Assembly: GCA_963965975.1 (NCBI GenBank)
Contig: OZ014416.1
Span: 1,302,001 to 1,366,000 of the forward strand
Length of the DNA: 64,000 nt
DNA from: Xestospongia bergquistia
Taxonomy: Eukaryota > Porifera > Demospongiae > Haplosclerida > Petrosiidae
Direction: 5' to 3'
Part shown: positions 24,435 through 36,300 of the stretch, piece after piece
Numbering within the stretch: the first letter of the stretch is position 1
How the letters are laid out: the number at the start of each line of letters is the position of its first letter
Position numbers and translations under genes: made by a program
Notes under the pieces: generated by a model
Databases searched by the model: none
The model's input: the letters and a program-made list of their open reading frames with translations, nothing else
What the model was told of the DNA's origin: nothing

Positions 24435-25957
24435 ACATACAGTTGCTCCATCATCCTCACCTATATTAAGGCTTTTGCCAACTACATCGCCAAAATCCTC
24501 AAATTCAGCTAACTTGATTGCTATTTCAATTATAAACATTGCAGTATCAATTGTACTGTTGCTCCTGTTTATAATGTAATGTATTGTTTTCATAAACTGA
24601 TTACAAATTTAATATAATTATATTATTATAATTAATTAATTAGTAGTTATTATCACACATGCTCAGTTCTTTTGTTGCCCTACATTTTGATTATAGTAAC
24701 AAATAAATCACATATACCATTGCTCATTATTATAATAGTATATTTAAGAACAAAGCAAGCTAGCTAATGCAGCTAGTGAGTCTTGAATGTACAAAACTTA
24801 TTGTTCGATTTATTATAGCTAGTGGTTGTTATTATTACAAACAATAATAATGTTATTTTGCAGCTGTAAGTGGACATCTCTATATGTGACATATCATGGT
24901 AAAGAAAAATATTGCCTAAATATAATTTATCAATAACTTAATGTCAAGGTGTTGTTGATAGTTAGATCTGATTCATGTTATATTATATATGATTAAAGGT
25001 GAATTTGATATATCAAGGACTATTAACTCCTTTCATTGATGATGTTCCAATTCAATCATTTGTCTACAGTAGATACCAATCTAGCAACTAACTTCTTCAT
25101 TTATTAGTACATTAATATATCCACTCATTCACTCACTCATCCATACAATCCTATTTCATTTTCATCAGGATATGCTCAGAGTAACTATAACTTATATATG
25201 TTGTTGTCTATTAATAAATTGAAAACATACCAGACAATGAAGGATTCCAATCTCCAAAAATAGTCTACACAGACACATTGAGGTGATTACTCTTTAATTT
25301 ACCAAAATACAGAAGAACAAATTTACCAAATGTTGTACAAAATTTAATATTATTAATATTATAAATTAATAAAGAAATATCATTAATTACATACAAGATA
25401 ATAGTCTTGCCCCATTAATGCTATGAACTAATATCATTAATTACATACAAGATAATAGTCTTGCCCTGTTGATAGATGATCTAAAACTGAAGGGACATCT
25501 AATAAGGTCCATTGTAATACTATATATAAGAAGTATCATTCATTTCAGTCAGCATGAATGTATATTACTACTGTTGTTCATTATATCCCTCTTTATATCT
25601 ATTACAAAGTAATGTAATTATCACTTGTATTTTAATAGTATTATTATCTTGCTAGTACTAATACATACTTTCTTATTGTTGTAATATCATTGATATATAA
25701 ATGTCAGTACTATAGTAGTAACTATTATCACTGTGTGTGTGTGTGTGATAGTGTCCAGTACTAAACAGAGTAGAGGTGAAACTACTCCAGTGATAAAAGA
25801 GTTGTTCTCAGTAAAAAATGAAGCCTATGGTATAACTAAAGGACCAGATTATCAGTCAATAATTGAAGTAACAGAGAATGTAGCATATAGTACATTGGAA
25901 CAACAATCATCACTGATTACTCCTCCAGTTTACAAGATAGTGCTGGTGTATGTATGA
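22991..25957 (+). CDS. Ig/FN3 receptor, 5'-truncated copy
   Basis: The 3' part of the receptor at 2177-10534, copied by the tandem duplication. Exons: 22991-23172 (second half of an FN3), 23766-23892 and 23944-24125 (one full FN3), 24443-24575 (TM, NIAVSIVLLLLFI), 25759-25957 (tail). Phases are conserved and frames open. The tail is almost identical to copy 1 (one T-to-A change turns KLSRG into KQSRG) and keeps NEAYGI, PDYQSI and VAYSTL. Here the TM exon ends AT|gtaatg, a better donor than the gtagtg of copy 1, which supports splicing on to the tail exon. There is no signal peptide, Ig domain or promoter, because the copy begins at the duplication breakpoint. Confidence 0.7.
24943..25030 (+). 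pseudogene. Second copy of the kinase P-loop exon fossil
   Basis: Duplicate of the fossil at 9459-9546, in the same place between TM and tail exons of the truncated receptor, with the same 4-base loss relative to the RTK exon. Its presence in both units shows that the kinase was already lost before the tandem duplication. Confidence 0.7.
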
Positions 25958-26123
25958 TAATATCAATGAGACTATATTATTGATTTTAGAACTAATTAGA
26001 TAGTGTAAATACACTGTGTTGTTTCACTTTATATACAATTTCAATATTTACAAATTTTAATACTAAATATTATTAAATAAAGCTAAAATACAAAATCATT
26101 CACTTAAATCATAATTATATTCA

Positions 26124-28001
26124 TCAGAGTGTTTTGAACTTTTTAAAACACAAGGCTATTATTATAAGAGTTACTGATATCAAAGATAAACTGAGGAAAG
26201 TCTTAAAGTCCACTAGTGATTGTAAGTCTGTCATGTATTGAAGGAGAGTACCTGCTTGAACACAAATGAAGTTATAAGGAATAAGACCTAGAAAAATAAA
26301 AAGAGCAAATTAAAATATTGTCTAACATTAATTATAAATTTTACTCTAACTGTTTATTATCTTAAAGGTTAGTCCTTTACATGAGTTTATATACATGATA
26401 CTACTGTATTGTGGTACCAGTAGGCAATATCAAATTAATAATACTTTCTTCCTATACTAGCTATAGTCCATGCATATCATACTGAATTTTTAATAGAGGG
26501 CTCTTCTCAACTCAAACAGACTAAAATAACATTTAGAAATTAAAACAAACACATCAAATATATTCTTTATACAATTGCTTATCTTAGTAAATGATCTGTT
26601 TTTAAAGAATCCATATTTGTTTTATACAACATAAAAATAACTTAGATCTTATATAAATGGATTTAAATGTCCACTAGACAATGTGAGGTTTGTGGGCCGT
26701 AGGTTAGGTTCAAAATTATGCAGGCACTTGTTTTATATTTTGTTATGACACATCACACCTTTATTTTGATTAGTCAGACACTATAAATGCAATGCAAAAT
26801 TGAAATAAATTGAATCTTGTATCAAACAGCCTTATATATAACATGTAATTAACATCTAATGTCAAATTGATAATAATAAATAATAAAATTATGACCATAC
26901 ATAATATGAGTCTACTTAGTCTAGTATATACAAAATCAGAATTTCCTTAGATGCCTAGTCATGTCATCAGTGTTAAGATGTAATGTTTAGGGGGAGGAGT
27001 CTAGTTATAGTATTAACCACGTGTAATTTAGGAACAACTCCTGATAACATTATTGGACATGGCTTATAGTTTTAAATCATGTTAATATTACAGATATTTA
27101 CTATGTTTATCTTACCAATTAAAACAGAGAAATAAAATTTAGTGAGATCCACTCCAATATGAGGTGCTGTCATATTTAGTAACCAATTGGGCGTGGCTGG
27201 AAATAATCGTGCAGACACTAATATCAGGAATTCACTCGCACCTGGTTGACCTTTAATCTGAAATGAAAAGTAAAAGTTAATTATTAGTTAAGAGTAATAG
27301 ATAATGTACTAGGATTAAATTTGAAAAAGCTGTCCTGAAAACATATGTTGGTCTTAAATGTCAATGTTACATATTTATTATGTACTTTCATTTTCACTGG
27401 TTCTATCTTGTTCTTGAGGTAATGCTCTATCAACCTTTGTCCAAATGTTTTAGAGAGCAAAAAACAGCTTGAGGCACCAGTTGCTGACAGAACACATACC
27501 AATGGTACACCAATCATACCACCAAAGATAGCACCAGCAAATACATTCTAAGCAATTAAGAGTTTAAATAATGACACAATAGATGGATGGATGGTAAAAT
27601 ATAGGACCAGATGAATGCATAGATTGATGGATAGTTGAATGAATGGATGTTTACTAATATTGCTGATCCGGGGATAGAAAAGGTTTGCTTAAACAAATAA
27701 GCTAGAGAAAATAACAACAACACCATCCACCAGTGATCTTCTTTGACTAATGTAAAATCATCAACTAATCTCTTGAGGTCTTCTACATCTCTGGGAAACT
27801 GCAAAACCACTCTATTCCAAGAGACACTGAACTGAAACCTAACACAACAATTATTTAATATTTAAACGACCTTTCTCCCACTTTTCCAGTGAGTTTAGTA
27901 GCTACTAAATACAGAGAGATGAGACTCAATAGAAATACAGTTACTAGTCCAATTATGCTCTTGAGAAGAGAAGAACCTGCATGATAACGAGAGGTGGCCA
28001 T
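26124..28001 (-). CDS. TMEM41A-like VTT/DedA-family membrane protein (copy 3)
   Basis: Five exons: 27871-28001, 27655-27838, 27386-27547, 27116-27257, 26124-26287, with exactly the exon lengths of copy 1 (131, 184, 162, 142, 164 nt; 260 aa). Protein-level differences from copy 1 are few or none. It keeps LAYLFKQTFSIPGSAIL, LFPATPNWLLN and GLIPYNFICVQAG. It is intact, converges on the truncated receptor copy (stop 25957) and lies 304 bp downstream of death-domain copy 3. Near identity to copy 1 over introns as well points to a recent duplication or ongoing conversion. Confidence 0.9.
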
Positions 28002-28304
28002 CTTGAAGTAGACTGGAAGCACAACCCACTAAAGAAATACATTAATCAGTAGCCACATAAAGTCCAATACAGTGTTCTAACGTCATTTTTGTTATCTTAA
28101 TTATATTATAATATACAAATAAAGATGAAAAGTTATAATAAATATAACAGCATTTTAGTAAAATAGGAAATGACAATGTCCAGTAAAGATATATGGGGTG
28201 CTGTAAAAAGTATGTACTATACTTCAATAGTATGTTGAGGATAAATAGACAGTATTTATTAAGCTTTCAGAATGTTTGTTATTCTTTTGTAGGATTTTGT
28301 ACTT

Positions 28305-29149
28305 TCAGCTCTTCCAGTAATAGACCCCCACTAATATAGCAATCACTATGATCAATATAGAAGTAAACAGAATGTACTGAGCTGATATCAATATGACAAC
28401 ATGTTTAAAACTGACAACATTATGGGAGAACCAACATCCAGTACTAACTGCAAAGGAGAAAGGAAAATAAAGAGCAATAAACAATATATTTTAAGAGTGT
28501 ATATACTTCAGTACAAATTGTGTTGAGTTAGATTATATTTGTACATACACTGAGCAAATAGCATACTGATATATCTAAGCATCTTCAACTTAAATTAATT
28601 TCAAGAGCTTACTGAACATTTTCTTAGCATATGAACTTCTATAATAGGATACTATGTCTGGTTGCTCTAAAAATTGACGAATTTTAAGGCCCAGATCTTT
28701 GTTCTGAACAACAGGACCTTCAACAACAGCTATCACACTTTCCCATTTAACAGGATTGTTTCTCATTTTGATCCATTTTTGTAGCACTTTGGAAAGTTTT
28801 ACAGTATTGGACATATTTCCTGTTGAAAGACCATCAAGTTCATTATCAGGTACTCCAAGAAGAACACCAATTTCGTACCACTTATCACTAACAGCTGCTA
28901 ATAATTCAAGAAGATGTCGTTCCTCTGGAGCTTTTTCTACACACAACAAGAGAAAAAATACTTATTGTTGTTGACTTAACATCAGAGTATACTCTATATA
29001 TCTACGTATGTATTAGCATTAAAATTACCTAGTATTCCAGATTCTGTCTTGGTACTATTAACAACAGTACTGGTGATATTGCCAGTGGTTGTCCTTTCTT
29101 TATTAGCATCTGACTGTATTTCTTCAATAAGGTTTGTGACATTAGCCAT
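28305..29149 (-). CDS. Death-domain protein with C-terminal membrane anchor (copy 3)
   Basis: Exons 29029-29149, 28613-28936 and 28305-28447 (588 nt, 195 aa). Exon 1 is 45 nt longer than in copies 1 and 2, adding a Thr/Ser-rich stretch (NITSTVVNSTKTES) before the death domain. The death domain itself is the most divergent of the three: KWYEIGVLLGVPDNELDGLS, KLSKVLQKWIKMRNNPVKW, yet all framework positions remain. The C-terminal helix and near-terminal stop are kept (stop after WKS instead of WKN). The divergent surface residues with a conserved core suggest a different binding partner; this is inference. Confidence 0.83.
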
Positions 29150-29566
29150 ATTCAAGACAGGGAAACACTAGTATAAACTCTGCAATAGTAGCTACAATGT
29201 CTTGCTTCGAGTTGTCACAACTATAGCAACACTAAAAAGTAGAGGAATGTTCTATAATTAGTATCATTCTATTTTTATACTTTTCATTAGAAGTCTAAAG
29301 GTTAATAACATTACAGGGTCTATACATCAATTTGTTGTATATAATATTCCCACTGTATATATCTAGTTGACTGCAACTATATACAGTAAGTAGTAAGGCA
29401 GGCATTTCCTACTGAACTCTGACCCTCTTTAAATTATTCCAAAATTAATTAGATGATTAAATGTGAGCATAATTATATATCAATTGTATACAAAACAACA
29501 ATGTTAGTGTCAAACAAAAATACTGTCTATATAGAATACATTAATCACAGAGAAATAAACATTAAA

Positions 29567-30322
29567 TCAAGAGGTCAATTTCATGTCAATGTAATCATTA
29601 TTCTTATGAAAAACATCTTCATTCACATGATTCTCCTCTTGGCTCTCTTCCATAAGAAGAGACTCACTTGGAACAGTGGGATTCTTGTTACCATAGCAAC
29701 TAGGAAAAGGTGGAGGAATTGTGGGTGATTTCACCTCTGAAGAGCTAAGAGAAGCACTCCTCATTACAACGTAGCTACTTTCGGGACGCTCGGTCAGAGG
29801 TGTAGTAGTTGCTGACCTCATCTCAATGTAATTGGTCACAACTGGAAAATCAAATTGAGGAGAGGGACGTGTTGATCCTGTGTTGGTTGTCGAGGCAGAG
29901 TGCATAGCAACATATTCCTCTTGTGGTAACTGAAGTAGCTGGGGACGTTTCTCAGTTGGTTTTCCATAAATTCGGTTTTCATCAATTGGAGTGAGCTTCT
30001 TAATGATTTTTGTATACTCAGGAATGTCAGCTATAGAAGGAATTAAAATTATATACAATTTGGGTGAGATATTTTACAAATACCATCAAAATCTCCATCA
30101 GTTTCTTCACTGTTGTTGCTTTGTAGTAGGTTTTGAGTTGAGCTCGGCCAGGATGATTGTGACAAATCAGGTGATGATGCAGAATGGTGACTAATCGAGT
30201 GATTAGTATGGTCATATTGATCAGTAGAGAGGAGTTCTGAAACTGGTCGATTATTGGGTAGAGTTGTATTGGAATAAGTTGGAGTTGAAAGGGGCAATGT
30301 TAACTAAAGTGAGATATTTATA

Positions 30323-30360
<38 letters not shown>

Positions 30361-33300
30361 GTGCAATTTTTAAATCAAAATCACATCAATACTCATATTA
30401 ATCATTTGTTTGTCCATCCATCCATCAATTCATCTATCTGTCCATCATGTACATACATGAGCTGTTGTCGGAACTGCCTCTTTCACATTCTGATAAGTCT
30501 TTTGATTACAGTTCTGATATTGATTTTCAAGGGTAGGATCCAAGTATATATTATCAGGAATTGTTTCATAAATAATGTCACCAGATCGCTCAATGACATC
30601 ACAATAATGATTTGAAGGTTGTAATGATATTTCCAGACCTTTAGCTGTTGGTGTTGTTGCTCTATTCCTCAATACAGTCCTCCTATAAAGAGATAACAAG
30701 TTTAAAATCAATAGCTAGTACTTAGATTACAAATACTTTGTTAAGTTCCTCAATGGAGGATGCTTCATTTTCCAATACTTAACTATTACAGCAGCAACTA
30801 CTAGCATCAGAATAGCTGTTACCAAGGTAACCACAACAATAATGATTGCTAACATGAGGTTGGACAACGTGCCAGTCTTGGTGACACCATTTACATTTAA
30901 ATTATAATGAATTTGTCCAACATCATAAACCAAGCTACCATTAGCTATAGATACTGTGACATTGGCCCCATATTTTCTTTGAGTGGTGGTAATTTGCGGC
31001 AGGAGACAATAAAGACTCTGAAAAGATTAACATGCTGTCAAATGATGACATAATTATGACATCATTGTGACTCACTTTAGCAGTGACTTGTTGAATGACG
31101 CAAACAGCATTATCAACTGTGACATTTATCTCATTCACTAAAACACTATTGATATGATTACCCTGTAATCAATAGATTAAAATGAAGCAATCAACATTTA
31201 TGACATAACATGTTATACTGGTAAGAACCATACTGTCATTGTAAATGATGCTTTTATATTTATCATGATTAGATTTTTTGATACCAATTTGTAGTAAGTT
31301 GTAACATATGAAACAATTCTTAACTTGATACAGTACAATCAGAAAATTCCCATTTCCATATTGTGTCTAATCTTCCTTATCAAACCAGCTGTTATGTTAT
31401 TTCACTCATATTGAATACTATAGCATGGATGTACTTATATGGTATACTAGAAGAGTCCCAGCTGATATAATCTAAACCTTACAACATATAGAATGTATTA
31501 TATAGATTCCTAATATAACATTACATGTGTTGGGGGAATTTGCAGAAAACTACCAGCTGGAATTGAAAGTTGTAATATAATTAGTTTCATTATTATTATC
31601 TCCTCTTACCAATATAGTAATACCGGATTGACTCGTCCCATCGCTAATGACACTTTCAAAAACAGGGTTAGGTTTTAATTGAAGGGTTAGTGTTGATGAT
31701 GACATACATATGATGTTATCTAGCGCCAATCTATAGTTCAACAAGAGAGGTGAGTTGAAGGAGTGGGAGGAGGAAATGGGCGGAGCTTGACAAGTTAAAA
31801 CAGTATCATTGATAGGACGACAAACCTAACAAAAAGAAATTAATTTTTCCTATTAAATTGTTATTGATTGTACTCACAGAAGTATATATTTCATTGTTAT
31901 ACTCAATAATCAGGACTGGTCTTGGAGCTGAAGTCAAGTGACGACCAATAAACTGTAAGGTGACACCACCTCTGTTGAAAGAGAGAGAGAGAGATGTGAG
32001 GTGCTTCTTGGTGTAACTTGTACTATGATGATGACATCACTATGTGTCATAGGGTTAATAATGGTTGTGTGAATGTATGGTTTAGTGTTTTGGGTTTGGA
32101 AGGATTTAGGTTTTAGGATGTAAGGTTTAGGGTGCTTCTTGGTAAAACTTGTAACTCATACTATGACATCACTATGTGTCATGTCATGATGATGTCAGCG
32201 TATTCAAGTTACACCAAGAACCAACTGAAATGTCATTCAATTCCGTTAATTATGTACTAATATTTAAATATAACACTAAATTTGAAAATATATGGGGGAC
32301 TCACGCTGGTATTATTTTATTAGGTATCAATGATATACAAGAGGGATTAGTTCGATAGTCAAAAGTGACATTGGACAATGTCACAATGAAGTCATCAATA
32401 ATAACCTCAACTTGTCCAACTCCAGAACCAAGTAATGTTGGAAATGTCACACAAGTAATTGATGATTGAGTAATATTTCTATATGAATGAATGGATGCAT
32501 AAATGAATGATGGATGAATGAACATTTATTAATTCACAAATGGAAGAATGAATGGAGAGATGGATTAATACATAGATAAGTTGATGGATAGACAAATGAA
32601 TGGATCAATTGAATATGTCTGCATTGATATACAAATAGATATATTAACTGATGATTAGAATAAGTACTTACAATTTGCTACAGAAAACTCCAGCAACTCT
32701 AACTCGTGTTCTAGACCTCTCGCCAATATCAAGAAAGGAACCTGATACTACTACCAATGTTCCCCCAGCTACTGGGCCCCAAGCTGGTACTATACTATTT
32801 AGAGTTGGTATTTGATATAGATAATATACAGATGTTGAATTGGTTGACATGTTCAGTCCCTCTCTATTAAAAATTATGAAAATGTTCTTGTAACCAATTG
32901 TTGAGGATGCTCCTGTAATACAGTTAACTTGATGACCTAATAGCAATACAATATTTAGTAATAATATATAATAATACACATTATATATGAGATATTACCT
33001 GGTATAAATGATGTGTTGAGTAGTAGACATTCTATAGACCCAATATAAATATTAATGATGTCAAAAAAATTGAAAGGTAAATCATTTCCATATATGGTGA
33101 CATTGGTACCACCAGCTGCTGGTCCAGAATTTGGGAAGATTGAACTGTTGATGGATGAAAGGATAATGGATAGACGGATGGATAAATAGATGGATAAATC
33201 ATTACTTAATCAAATTACCTAATTATAGATAAAGAACAGTTGTTTGTTTCCATAGCAACAGGATTATGACATTCACTGTTAGAGTAGCAGCCTGTTTCAC

Positions 33301-36300
33301 ACCAGACACAATTTATAGTTAAAAGATAACTCTGAGAGAGACAAAATGAACAGCCCCAAGATAGTCTAGTACAATTATAGAACAAGATAGGCAAAACTGT
33401 GGACAAAATGATAATGATATAACAAAATGGCTGAAGTAACTACTAACCATTTTTAGTATTTGATGTACTATTTGATACTTCCAATGTGTAGTGATGTCCA
33501 TTAGATGATATAGACCATGTTACATAGAGATCAAATATATTTGTCAGTTCACTGAAATAGTTTAACTGGAGGATTAAAAGATGAGTTAATGAATGGATGA
33601 ATGGGTAGATTAATGGATGGATGAATGGGTAGATTAATGGATGGATGAATTGATAATGGATGAATAGGTAATTTAATGGATGAATGGGTAATTTAATGGA
33701 TGGATGACCTGATAATGGATGAATGGGTAGATTAATGGATGAATGACCTGATAATGGATGAATGGGTAATTTAATGGATGGATGACCTGATAATGGATGG
33801 ATGAATTGATAATGGATGAATGGATAGATCAGTGGATGGATGAATTGAAAATGGACAGATAGATAATAAACAAATGGACAGATTACACACAGAGTCAAAT
33901 GGACACATGAGATGTGTCAAGTTGAGATAAACAGCTGTAGTTTGTAGAACAGATGAATTAAACTGACGAAGGTAACAAGTGTATTGTGTCCCACTGATCA
34001 CCTATGATAAAGACCAACAATTTATGGCACATATCACTACTGTTAGCAGCTGTTATATGTGACCTAACATTAGCATAAACTGGTATTTATTATAAATTAC
34101 TCAAATCAATTCAAGAAGTGAATTGATTCACTTACATTAGGTAATGGTAGATTAAAACCACTTAATACAACTTCATTAACAGCTGACACTGACAATTTGT
34201 AGGATGTACTTGCAGACAGACTCGGGCAAATTTGATTGACTGGTTTATCTTGTGGTGACTAAGAGCAACAACATAAATATATTAATGTATGTATTATGAA
34301 TGAGTGACATACATTTGACCAGCTGCTATTATTAATACAGTATGATGAAGTCCCAGTACATATCATATCATATGTACACCATCCACATATATTTGGCCAT
34401 TTAGTGAGACATTGAAAACAGCTGCAAGTGTAATATAAATAATGAGATAATATTATTATGTAATCTATCCATCCATCCAAGTGTGGCTGGCATTCATTTG
34501 TCTATTCACCCATCCATCTATTGATGTACCTATCTATCTTAGAACAATTGATAATTGTCAGGTTTGTTGTAGATACCACAATAGGAAATGGCAAAGACAG
34601 TGAACTTGTCAAACTTATGTTGAGGTCTATTAGTGACATACAACAGACAAAGTGAATACCACAAACACAAACAAATCACAAACAATAAAAGTGTCTAGAC
34701 TTACTAAGATGTCGACCATTAAAGGATGGAGGATGTTCCATTTGACATGTACTATTTACAAATGGTGTAACTATAGTGATGTTGTTATGGATATTTGTTA
34801 GTAGACAATAATAGGTCTCATTTATTGATAGAGTTGGTAGTGTAGTGTTACTAATGAGGACAATCTGTAATAAAAATATATAGTTAATTTGTTAGGAACC
34901 ACACAGCAAAAAACACAAGGTTAAAATTACCCGCAATGGTTGTATCAACTACAATACAAATTGGTTATATTAACCTACATGTAATTGAAGTGACACTCCT
35001 GGGTAACTTTAACTAAAATGGGTTAATGTAACTAAGTTGATTGAAGCTACCATGTTGACTGACTGTTACTATAACTAGGTTAGGTAGTTTAACACCAAAA
35101 TAACAATGTAATCTAGTTATTAAAACAAATTGGTAAAAAGGAGGAAAAGCAATATTAGTTTACATAACATAGTGTTTTAGATAAATATAAGTCAAACCAT
35201 CTGTAGTTTATGACCATGATAAATATTATAATCAAATAAATCAGATATTAATGACTGGTGTGAAGAAACAGAAATGACATAGGAATAATAATGCACTTAA
35301 AATAGAATTTTGTCATTTCATCCAGAATTTCATCAAGTTGATGTAAGCCCAATATTGAGTTACCACAAAGCCAAAAATTGGTCTAACTTAATATGTGAAA
35401 AGCCAACTAAAAGCCAAAGTAGTCTTTGTAGCTTATGTCCAATAACGGAAATTATGAGGAAGAGGTAGACACTATTTCAACTTAACTAACTTAGTATCTA
35501 CTTATAGCTTTAATTGAAGCCATGATTCAACTACTATAGCAAAGTGGACGTAAAAGCAATGTGGTTGTATATGAAACTAGTTGGCTTCATGCTTATTGGG
35601 TTACACTAGTATTGGCCTTGTAGCAACTTTGAATTAGGCTTACTTCATATTGATATAACCATAGTAATGAAGACCTTAGTTAAAATGACAACATGCTTTT
35701 TTCAATGTGGCTATCAAAATAAAGTACATTACATGATGAAACCAAACAAAGAAGCATGTCACCACCAATGATTTACATTAACAATATTAGTTATAACAAC
35801 CTATTTTGTTAGTTATGATAACTGTGCAACATATGTTAGAATCAAACCTAGTAAGTGTTACAGTAACCACAGTGCACGAAGTTAAAGTAACAGCGATTGT
35901 TACATCAACTAGATGTTACTTTAACTATAGGTGTGGGTTATAATCACCAATACATTTGATAGTTGTTTTAACTATTATTTTCGTTGGGTTATTTTAACAC
36001 AACTTAAGACATGGGTTACCTGAGTTGCAGGTGTTTTGACCAAAAAGTTTGGGTACTTTTTACCCATCACTTTTTACTGTGTATTAGTGCTCAATGACAA
36101 AATATAATGCAACAAATGAGATAATAGCGATAGTATCATTTGTAGCAACAATTTTCACAACTCCGTCTAACTGCTAAACATTTCTAGTTCAACTAGCTTT
36201 TAAGAAGCATGTTGAAATTTGGAAATTATACGTCTTTATTATATTAAAGAATACTCTATATAGCATTTTCATGTACTCAATAGTGTGGAATTTCTCCAAT

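Larger units (their letters stand above)
22990..34729. repeat. Tandem segmental duplication, unit B (11.7 kb)
   Basis: Direct repeat of unit A with high identity over exons, introns and spacers. At the junction, plexin sequence ...ACCATTAAAGGA runs straight into GTACTACTACACAGCAG, the start of FN3 exon 6465. The corresponding right end lies at about 34729, where the full-length plexin-like gene continues into unique sequence. Confidence 0.85.
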
